Part shown: in pieces, positions 1 to 5,377 of the stretch
How the letters are laid out: each line of letters begins with the position of its first letter
Numbering within the stretch: position 1 is the stretch's first letter
Assembly: GCA_002308775.1 (NCBI GenBank)
Contig: DBVT01000038.1
Coordinates: 1-5,377 of the forward strand
Direction: 5' to 3'
Length of the DNA stretch: 5,377 nt
Origin: Mageeibacillus sp. UBA1257
Lineage (GTDB): Bacteria > Bacillota > Clostridia > UBA1212 > UBA1257
Made by a program: the position numbers and the translations under genes
The notes under the pieces: model-generated
The model's database searches: none
What the model was told of the DNA's origin: nothing
Seen by the model: the letters and a program-made list of their open reading frames with translations, nothing else

Positions 1-1471
1 ACGTCATTGGCTTCTCCTTAAAATAAGTCAGCCATTCGAACATCGTCTGCTGGAAAGCGTCCTTTACGGGAAGGTCGCCGTAGCCGAAATCAGAGTAGTG
101 AAGCGGAACGCTCCTCTTCATAGTCTCGATATCGTTTCTTCGGCCGCCCGATGCGCAAGAGTCTATCCACAGACCGGGATTTGCCGCGAGAATGTTGTCC
201 CAGAATTTGAGATATCCCTGACAGTGCAGGTTTTCGAGCGCTCCCTGTCTGTCTTCCGTTTCGGAGTCGCGGAAATAATTGTCGGGATCACAGTTGAAGT
301 CCTGGCGGTAGATATCGATCCCGTTGTCTCTTATCAGCTTGTTTACGTGGTTTGAAATGTATTCGTTTGCCTCGGGATCGCCCAGATTCAGAAGGCCGCA
401 ATAGATGTCTTTGGGGGATGTGAGCAGCCACTCCGGATGTTCGTTATAAAGCTTTGTCCTGATGTGAACTCTCTCGGGTTCCAGCCAGAGCAGGAATTTT
501 GTGCCTTTTGCGTGCACCGCGTCTGCAATGGGTTTAAGACCTTTCGGGAATCTCTCTTTGTCGACTTCCCACGTTCCGACTCGGACCCAGTTCTTGTGAT
601 CGTCTCCTATATTGTAATCGTACCAGCCGGCATCTATCCACCAGACGTCGGGGATGATGTTCTCATCTGTAAATGTCTTGTAGCATTCCAGATTCGATTT
701 TTCGTTTGTAAAACAGAACTCCAAAGCAGAATCGTAGCTTGTGCCGCAGACGAGGGGTTGTATCTTATTGCCGAGAGGCCTCGGGATTATACAGTCAAAG
801 TAAAATGCTCTCCACGCGTTGATCGCTTCGGTGTTGCCCCCTTCGACAAAGAGGAAAGTGGTCGAAGAAAGTTTGAAAGTCTCTCCCGGTTTGAGATACG
901 AATCGAGGATCGCCTGACCGGCTTTCACGCAAACTTTGCCGTTTTTCTCCGTAAAACTGCCGGACCATCTTGCCTGCCAACCGACAGCTCCGTCGAGAGT
1001 CCAGCCGTCGAAAAACAGCCTGTAATAGGGAAATGCTCCGTCACAGGGGCGTCCGTTCGAATTTTTAACGATTCCTTTTCCGATCTTTTCGATCTTTTGG
1101 TCGAAACCGTCGGCGCTCACGTAATCGCCGGTGCTGTGCCACATAGAAACATCGGAGCCGTCAAATTCGACATCTGTACCGTAACCTTTTGAGATCCTCG
1201 GGGAGTTTGTCGAACCCGTATTCGTGATCTCGATGTTCCAGTCTGCAGCCGGATGTGAGTCGTAGACCGTGCCCGTCATTTTTACCTCGAGCTGGCCGGA
1301 TCTTCCTACGACAAAATAAGTCGTATGCGCTCCGTCAGACCTGGTTTTCATCCTGGTGATTATTCTTACAGCAGCTTTTCTGCCTCCGGAGCAGAAGCTG
1401 AAGGGAAGCTCCGCGCCGGTAAAATATCTGGCAACGAATGCGTCCCGAAGTTCATAAGCTTTCTCAGACAT
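1..1471 (-). CDS. GH36-family alpha-galactosidase, N-terminal 490 residues (cut by the left edge)
   Basis: Probably hydrolyses terminal alpha-1,6-galactosides such as melibiose or raffinose-type sugars in the cytoplasm; no signal peptide is seen at the N-terminus (MSEKAYELRDAF). Residues 1 to about 250 look like the family's beta-sandwich domain (DWNIEITNTGS, residues 77-87). The catalytic barrel follows, with DVWWIDAGW (275-283), LLWLEPERV (327-335), IYRQDFN (387-393) and DSCASGGRRND (437-447). By alignment with known GH36 enzymes, D391 is the likely nucleophile and D447 the likely acid/base. The nucleophile motif reads R-Q-D instead of the usual K-x-D. The frame is open without a break from the start to the edge; the family is usually about 700 residues, so about 200 C-terminal residues are missing. 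The start is fixed by GGAGG eight bases upstream and by a promoter just before it. The GH36 fold is clear; the exact sugar specificity is inferred, and a related alpha-glycosidase activity is possible. Confidence 0.9.
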   Translation of the reverse strand, partial: MSEKAYELRDAFVARYFTGAELPFSFCSGGRKAAVRIITRMKTRSDGAHTTYFVVGRSGQLEVKMTGTVYDSHPAADWNIEITNTGSTNSPRISKGYGTDVEFDGSDVSMWHSTGDYVSADGFDQKIEKIGKGIVKNSNGRPCDGAFPYYRLFFDGWTLDGAVGWQARWSGSFTEKNGKVCVKAGQAILDSYLKPGETFKLSSTTFLFVEGGNTEAINAWRAFYFDCIIPRPLGNKIQPLVCGTSYDSALEFCFTNEKSNLECYKTFTDENIIPDVWWIDAGWYDYNIGDDHKNWVRVGTWEVDKERFPKGLKPIADAVHAKGTKFLLWLEPERVHIRTKLYNEHPEWLLTSPKDIYCGLLNLGDPEANEYISNHVNKLIRDNGIDIYRQDFNCDPDNYFRDSETEDRQGALENLHCQGYLKFWDNILAANPGLWIDSCASGGRRNDIETMKRSVPLHYSDFGYGDLPVKDAFQQTMFEWLTYFKEKPMT

Positions 1472-1479
1472 AAAATATA

Positions 1480-1484
1480 CCTCC
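1480..1484 (-). promoter_or_regulatory. Ribosome binding site of the alpha-galactosidase gene
   Basis: A perfect GGAGG lies eight bases before the ATG at 1471 and decides the start. The same bases form the core of the downstream arm of a 10-bp inverted repeat whose other arm touches the -10 box. Confidence 0.85.
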
Positions 1485-1500
1485 GTTTTTACCGCAACAG

Positions 1501-1516
1501 TCACGGCCTTTCACGG
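1501..1516. repeat. Tandem 6-bp direct repeat in the alpha-galactosidase leader
   Basis: Plus-strand TCACGG occurs at 1501-1506 and again at 1511-1516, exactly ten bases (about one helical turn) apart, just downstream of the -10 box. This would suit paired half-sites of a repressor, but the repeat is short and could be chance. Confidence 0.35.
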
Positions 1517-1520
1517 AGGT

Positions 1521-1549
1521 ATTATAATTCAATAAAGGCTCAATTGCAA
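1521..1549 (-). promoter_or_regulatory. Sigma-A-type promoter of the alpha-galactosidase gene
   Basis: On the minus strand TTGCAA (1549-1544) is followed after exactly 17 bases by a perfect TATAAT (1526-1521). Transcription would start near 1514, giving a leader of about 43 bases before the ATG at 1471. The promoter lies in the 97-base gap after the ABC gene, so the galactosidase gene can be transcribed on its own. No catabolite-repression (cre) site is recognisable here. Confidence 0.75.
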
Positions 1550-1568
1550 AGCTTTTTTCCCGAAAGGA

Positions 1569-4500
1569 TCATTCGGTTCTGAGCGCTTCGACAGGATTCT
1601 TCTTCGCGGCGAGTCTCGAGGGAAGAAGTCCCGCAATGAACGTGAGGAACATACTGATCAAAACGAGTATCACCGCTCCTCCCACAGGTAAAACGGCGCG
1701 CAGAGCAGCTATGCCCGTCAGCGAGTGGAGCACTATATTCAGCGGTATGATGAGCAGCAGAGTGATAATGATGCCCATGAGTCCGGCTCCGAATCCGACG
1801 ATGAGCGTCTCCGCCGTAAACACTCTCGAAACGTCTCTCTTTGACGCACCGACGGCGCGCAGAATACCGATCTCTTTAGTCCTTTCAAGAACTGATATGT
1901 AGGTGATGATACCGATCATGATAGAAGAAACCACAAGCGATATCGCGACGAATCCGGTGAGCACTATAGTGACAGCGTTGATGATCGTGGTGATCGAGGA
2001 CATCAGAAGTTTTACGTAGTCGGTGTAGGAGATCTGGTCTTCCTTTTCGACGCCCTTGTTGTATCTGTTTATGCATTCCGAAATATTGTCTTTGTTTTCA
2101 AAGGAGACAGCGAAAAGTGAAATGCTTGAAGGATAATCCTTGCTGACGTATCCGAGGGAGTCGAATACGACCTCGTTGAATGTCTGCTCCGAATATTCGT
2201 CCTTGAGCATCCCGTCGTGCATTTTAACGTAGTCTTCGTCTGAAAATTCTTTGCTGTCGAGTTCTTCGGCGAGCTCTTCCTCAGTCATTTTGGCGAATTT
2301 CTGCTCCTGCTGCGCGGCGTATGACGTCGTCAGCGATTCTCTGATAAGTTTGTCTACGTAAGAGTAAAAAGTCTCGTCATCGAGTTCCTCGACGTATTTT
2401 GCGATCGCCGAGACGTTTTCGACCTGCGTTCCGACCTGCTGCGATATGCCTTCCATCAGCATAGCTTCGAGTTCTTCTCTCGTGAACATACTGCGCTGCA
2501 TTTTAACCGCGCTGTCGAGATATGCGTCTGACGGGACTGACATGAACGCCTTATAAAGAGCGGCCTTTTCGGTGACAGTCATCGCTGCGATCTTAGCTTT
2601 CGCGTCGCTGACCTTCTCCTCGTCTGTCATATCTGTGATCTCGGCTCCCTTGAAGGGAAGTCCCGTTATCACGTTGACGGATCTGTCTTTGAGCTGTTCT
2701 TTTACAATGTCGGAATTGACTATTTTGTCTATCGCGTAATCGGAAAGCGCCTTTGTATAGGCGATGGAGCCTGAGATCATGCCGGTGACGGCATCGGGTT
2801 TCTGCCTTATAACGCCGACGACTTTAAGATCGACGCCGAGATTTTTGTTGTTATACAGATAATCGAGGCCTGCATCCGTTTTTGACATATCCGTATACGT
2901 TCCGTCCGCGTTCTTCAGGTATTTTTCCGGGTTGAGGAAGAGCCTGAATTTGAGGCTGCAGATCTCGTCATACGTCCATACGCTTTTTTCGTTCTCGATT
3001 ATTTTGCCGTTCTGACCGGCGATTATGGCGTCCAACAGTTCTTCCTGCGTCTTGAGACCGAGGGAATAGAGGACCATATCGCTTATCTCATTATTCTTGT
3101 CGACTACGACGACCACCTCGTTCATCGCTTCCGGCCATCTGCCGTTTCCGAGAACTTCATACTGTTCGAGGATCGTTTCGCTTATAAGTTCTCCGTCTTT
3201 GCCCGGGAGCATCTCCTGCCAGACGTTGTAAGAACTCGAGCTCTGCATCATCGTCACCGACATGTTATTGTTACCCGAGCCCATCTGCGACTGATCTCCG
3301 CCCATCAGGTTCTTCATAAGTTCAGAAAGATCCGATTTGTAAAGCTTGCCGGAAACGTCCTTTGAGTATATGTTAAAATCGATGCCGTACTGGTACTGGT
3401 ACGCGCTCATATATTTGTGAAGCTCCGGATCGTTCTCTACGAAAGACTTAAAATCCTTCAGATTGTTCTTCGTGACATCGGCGCTGTTCATCGCGTTGAC
3501 GAGCTCGTAGATCATCGTGTTTTCATAGACCGCGTCAAGTTCGTGGCCGAGCTCACCTTCCTGATCAGCCTTGGCGAACGACGATATGAGCGACGAAAGA
3601 TCTACGCTCTGTGCGTAAATAGTTATAGGATAGCTCGATAACGTATCCTCCTGAACTCTGTCTATATACATCTGGAAACCTGTCGAAACAGACAGTATCA
3701 GCGCGATCCCTATGATACCTATGCTTCCGGCAAAACTCGTCAGTATCGTACGCCCTTTTTTGGTCAGCAGGTTCGTAAAAGAAAGAGAAAGCGCCGTAAA
3801 GAACGACATCGAAGTCTTTTTCTTCGCCTTTTTAGCCTCTCCGGCTTTCTTTTTGCGAAGCTGTTCTTTTGTATATTTGCCCGATGCGAGCGCCTTTTCG
3901 TCTTCCTCCGCTTCCTTCGCGGCTGCTTCTTCGTTGCGCTTTGAAAGGTCCGCTTCCGATTCTTCGTGTGAGTAAGGGCGCGAGTCGCTGATTATCTTAC
4001 CGTCGAGAAGGCGGACTATCCTGTTTGAATATTGTTCGGCGAGATCCGGGTTGTGAGTGACCATTATGACGAGTCTGTCTTTTGAGACCTCTTTGAGAAG
4101 ATCCATGACCTGCACGCTCGTCTCAGAGTCAAGCGCTCCCGTAGGTTCGTCCGCGAGTAAAATATCCGGGTCGTTTATCAGCGCTCTCGCTATCGCGACT
4201 CTCTGCATCTGGCCTCCGGACATCTGGTTCGGCTTTTTGTTCATCTGGTCTTCGAGACCGACGATTCTGAGAGTTTCCTCGGCTCTTTTGCTTCTTTCCG
4301 CTTTCGAAATGCCCGAGAGCGTGAGAGCGAGCTCGACGTTTGCTTTTACAGTCTGGTGGGGTATGAGGTTGTAGCTTTGAAAGACGAATCCGATCGAGTG
4401 GTTTCTGTAATTATCCCAGTCGCGGTCTTTATATTCTTTCGTGCTGACGCCGTTGATGACAAGGTCTCCCGATGTGTACTGATCGAGACCTCCGACTATA

Positions 4501-4646
4501 TTGAGGAGCGTTGTCTTTCCCGAGCCGCTCTGTCCGAGAACAGAAACGAATTCGCTCTTTCTGAAACATATGCTGACTTCTTCCAGCGCGTTATGCACCA
4601 GATCGCCCGTTACGTATGTCTTCGTTATATTCTTAAGTTCAAGCAT
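1569..4646 (-). CDS. MacB/FtsX-type ABC transporter, ATPase and permease fused, large extracellular domain
   Basis: A 1025-residue membrane protein with both halves of an ABC system in one chain. The N-terminal ATPase (about 1-225) has Walker A GQSGSGKT (38-45), Q-loop Q90, signature MSGGQ (142-146), Walker B ILLADE (162-167) and switch H198, all intact. A charged Lys/Glu/Ala-rich linker (about 227-278) leads to helix 1 (about 301-323). About 560 extracellular residues follow, then helices 2-4 (about 890-917, 948-974, 986-1008) with the conserved cytoplasmic loop ERTKEIGILRAVGAS (921-935) and the closing NPVEALRTE. This is the order of MacB (about 650 residues) with a much larger ectodomain. 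Such proteins export peptides, lipids or drugs, or transmit force across the membrane; the substrate here is unknown. The ATG at 4646 is chosen because AAAGAGG lies seven bases upstream and the protein then begins MLELKNITKTY, as these ATPases do. A promoter lies just before it; no adaptor (MacA-like) or two-component gene is in the window. Confidence 0.92.
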   Translation of the reverse strand: MLELKNITKTYVTGDLVHNALEEVSICFRKSEFVSVLGQSGSGKTTLLNIVGGLDQYTSGDLVINGVSTKEYKDRDWDNYRNHSIGFVFQSYNLIPHQTVKANVELALTLSGISKAERSKRAEETLRIVGLEDQMNKKPNQMSGGQMQRVAIARALINDPDILLADEPTGALDSETSVQVMDLLKEVSKDRLVIMVTHNPDLAEQYSNRIVRLLDGKIISDSRPYSHEESEADLSKRNEEAAAKEAEEDEKALASGKYTKEQLRKKKAGEAKKAKKKTSMSFFTALSLSFTNLLTKKGRTILTSFAGSIGIIGIALILSVSTGFQMYIDRVQEDTLSSYPITIYAQSVDLSSLISSFAKADQEGELGHELDAVYENTMIYELVNAMNSADVTKNNLKDFKSFVENDPELHKYMSAYQYQYGIDFNIYSKDVSGKLYKSDLSELMKNLMGGDQSQMGSGNNNMSVTMMQSSSSYNVWQEMLPGKDGELISETILEQYEVLGNGRWPEAMNEVVVVVDKNNEISDMVLYSLGLKTQEELLDAIIAGQNGKIIENEKSVWTYDEICSLKFRLFLNPEKYLKNADGTYTDMSKTDAGLDYLYNNKNLGVDLKVVGVIRQKPDAVTGMISGSIAYTKALSDYAIDKIVNSDIVKEQLKDRSVNVITGLPFKGAEITDMTDEEKVSDAKAKIAAMTVTEKAALYKAFMSVPSDAYLDSAVKMQRSMFTREELEAMLMEGISQQVGTQVENVSAIAKYVEELDDETFYSYVDKLIRESLTTSYAAQQEQKFAKMTEEELAEELDSKEFSDEDYVKMHDGMLKDEYSEQTFNEVVFDSLGYVSKDYPSSISLFAVSFENKDNISECINRYNKGVEKEDQISYTDYVKLLMSSITTIINAVTIVLTGFVAISLVVSSIMIGIITYISVLERTKEIGILRAVGASKRDVSRVFTAETLIVGFGAGLMGIIITLLLIIPLNIVLHSLTGIAALRAVLPVGGAVILVLISMFLTFIAGLLPSRLAAKKNPVEALRTE

Positions 4647-4653
4647 TATCGTG

Positions 4654-4660
4654 CCTCTTT
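4654..4660 (-). promoter_or_regulatory. Ribosome binding site of the ABC transporter gene
   Basis: AAAGAGG on the minus strand, seven bases before the ATG at 4646. It supports this start over upstream in-frame starts as far as 4784, which would translate through the promoter and the terminator of the previous gene. Confidence 0.75.
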
Positions 4661-4676
4661 CTACCCAGACTGCCCC

Positions 4677-4767
4677 TAAAACAGGCGCATCTTTTATTAT
4701 ACCACGAGACGAGATGTTTCCGCAAAAATACTTCCCGCCGCGCGTAAAAAACCGGCCGCCTGTTTTA
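4677..4767. repeat. 11-bp inverted repeat bracketing the ABC transporter promoter
   Basis: Plus-strand TAAAACAGGCG (4677-4687) and CGCCTGTTTTA (4757-4767) are exact reverse complements, 69 bases apart. The right arm is the left stem plus loop of the ddh terminator. The left arm lies at the expected 5' end of the ABC mRNA. The promoter sits between them. Function, if any, is unknown. Confidence 0.6.
4696..4725 (-). promoter_or_regulatory. Probable sigma-A-type promoter of the ABC transporter gene
   Basis: A perfect TATAAT (4701-4696, minus strand) is preceded after 18 bases by a weak -35 element TTGCGG (4725-4720). The predicted start near 4689 gives a leader of about 43 bases. It lies downstream of the ddh terminator, as expected for an independent unit. 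The -10 box is convincing; the -35 match is poor, so an activator may be needed. Confidence 0.6.
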
Positions 4768-4778
4768 CAGGCGACCGG
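4746..4778 (-). terminator. Intrinsic (rho-independent) terminator of ddh
   Basis: On the minus strand a 12-pair stem (CCGG, one U-G wobble, then CGCCUGU against ACAGGCG) closes an AAA loop and is followed directly by six U residues. Read on the plus strand the wobble becomes a C-A mismatch and there is no U-run, so it works in the minus direction. It begins about 50 bases after the ddh stop codon and separates ddh from the ABC gene. Confidence 0.92.
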
Positions 4779-4828
4779 AAACATGTGATCCTTACGCTTA
4801 AAGTGTCTGAAAAAGCAGTTATTTGCTG

Positions 4829-5377
4829 TTACAGAAGGTGCGCTCTCAGCTCTTCGCCCGAAAGGGGAGAGAGATAAGACGGAGCGATGTCGAAAACGGT
4901 CTTGCAGCCGTTTACACCTTCGCTGTGGAGGCGGTAGACGGCGCGCGCAAACGCTATGAGAGCGGATGACGTGAATTCGGGGTTTGAATCGAGTTTGAGA
5001 CTGTATTCGATCACGTGCTTGTGCTCGTCGTTCATGCCCGTTGTGCCCGTGCGGATGACAAAGCCTCCGTGCGGTATCTCGCCGTGATCCTTTTTGAATT
5101 CTTCTTCAGTTATGAAATTCACAGTCGTGTCGTAATCGGCGAAATAGTTGGGCATCGTTTTAATATCGCGTTCGATCTGTGCTTTATCGGCTCCTTCTTC
5201 TGCCACGACGAAGCATTCGCGAGTGTGCATCTCACGCGCTGTGAGGACGGGATTCTCGCCTGCGCGCACTCTTTCAAGCGCTTCCGGGACAGGTACTGTA
5301 TACTGCTTGCCGTTTTTTACTCCGGGAACGCGGCGGATCGCGTCTGAATGGCCCTGGCTGACTCCCTTGCCCCAGAA
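4829..5377 (-). CDS. ddh: meso-diaminopimelate dehydrogenase, C-terminal 182 residues (cut by the right edge)
   Basis: Catalyses the reversible NADPH-dependent amination of tetrahydrodipicolinate to meso-diaminopimelate in one step, feeding peptidoglycan cross-linking and lysine synthesis in the cytoplasm. The frame is open from the right edge to a TAA at 4831-4829. Residues counted from the edge show family landmarks known from the Corynebacterium glutamicum enzyme (about 320 residues): FWGKGVSQGHSDAIRRVPGV (1-20), ECFVVAE (54-60), DIKTMPNYFADYDTTVNFI (71-89), IPHGGFVIRTGTTG (101-114) and EYSLKLDSNPEFTSSALIAF (124-143). This half carries substrate binding and dimer contacts; the N-terminal NADP-binding Rossmann part lies outside the window. 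About 140 N-terminal residues are missing, and the in-frame GTG at 5269 is internal, not a start, because conserved sequence continues upstream of it. A strong terminator follows, so it ends its transcription unit. Confidence 0.93.
   Translation of the reverse strand, partial: FWGKGVSQGHSDAIRRVPGVKNGKQYTVPVPEALERVRAGENPVLTAREMHTRECFVVAEEGADKAQIERDIKTMPNYFADYDTTVNFITEEEFKKDHGEIPHGGFVIRTGTTGMNDEHKHVIEYSLKLDSNPEFTSSALIAFARAVYRLHSEGVNGCKTVFDIAPSYLSPLSGEELRAHLL

Larger units (their letters stand above)
1477..1522. repeat. 10-bp inverted repeat between the -10 box and the RBS of the alpha-galactosidase gene
   Basis: Plus-strand ATACCTCCGT (1477-1486) and ACGGAGGTAT (1513-1522) are exact reverse complements, 26 bases apart. 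One arm covers the ribosome binding site and the other overlaps the last two bases of the -10 box and the likely transcription start. If the transcript starts early in the outer arm, the RNA could fold and hide the ribosome binding site. If it starts seven bases past the -10 box, most of that arm is lost and a DNA-level operator or chance is more likely. Confidence 0.6.

Noticed and set aside
437..1192. Open frame of 251 codons on the plus strand
   Set aside because: It lies wholly antisense to the alpha-galactosidase, whose frame shows catalytic motifs. The translation has no recognisable domain; it is a codon-bias shadow.
1500..1516. Possible catabolite-repression (cre) site in the alpha-galactosidase leader
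   Set aside because: The bases around TGAAAGGCCGTGAC do not keep the central CG and symmetric ends of the cre consensus.
1560..1576. Possible terminator at the end of the ABC gene (CCGAA / TTCGG stem)
   Set aside because: The stem is only five pairs, spans the stop codon, and is followed by an A-run, not a U-run, on the minus strand.
4676..4690. Tiny leader frame ATG-CGC-CTG-TTT-TAG before the ABC gene
   Set aside because: Its ATG lies at the predicted transcription start, has no ribosome binding site, and four codons are not evidence of a leader peptide.
4647..4784. 46-codon N-terminal extension of the ABC transporter
   Set aside because: It would be translated from within the ddh terminator hairpin and through the promoter, with no family similarity. 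The ATG at 4646 has a good ribosome binding site and the expected N-terminus.
4356..4788. Overlapping plus-strand open frames near the start of the ABC gene
   Set aside because: They are antisense to the ATPase domain, promoter and terminator, and show no ribosome binding site or recognisable protein.

Overview
The window reads as an ordinary chromosomal stretch from a low-to-mid G+C Firmicute, most likely an uncultured or gut-type Clostridia member. This is an inference. It rests on strong GGAGG-type ribosome binding sites, sigma-A-like promoters with perfect TATAAT boxes, a meso-diaminopimelate dehydrogenase, a one-polypeptide ABC exporter of a type common in Clostridia, and a cytoplasmic GH36-type alpha-galactosidase. 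No rRNA, tRNA, insertion sequence, CRISPR array or phage gene is visible.

All three genes lie on the minus strand, so transcription runs from the right edge to the left. At the right edge (4829-5377) is the C-terminal 182 residues of meso-diaminopimelate dehydrogenase (ddh), which makes the peptidoglycan and lysine precursor meso-DAP. A strong intrinsic terminator (4746-4778) follows it. A promoter (4696-4725) then starts a complete 1025-residue ABC transporter (1569-4646) with an N-terminal ATPase, four predicted membrane helices and an extracellular domain of about 560 residues. After a 97-base gap holding a near-consensus promoter (1521-1549) comes the first 490 residues of a GH36-family alpha-galactosidase (1-1471), cut by the left edge.

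The genes appear to be separate, same-direction units rather than one pathway: cell-wall precursor synthesis, an envelope ABC system of unknown substrate, and alpha-galactoside breakdown in the cytoplasm. The ABC gene has no obvious terminator, so some read-through into the galactosidase gene is possible.

I found no convincing new multi-gene system. The points worth a second look are the oversized ABC ectodomain, two perfect inverted repeats placed around the two promoters (11 bp around the ABC promoter, 10 bp from the -10 box to the ribosome binding site of the galactosidase gene), and a variant nucleophile motif in the galactosidase. Roughly half of the coding DNA also has open frames on the opposite strand, but these are shadows.
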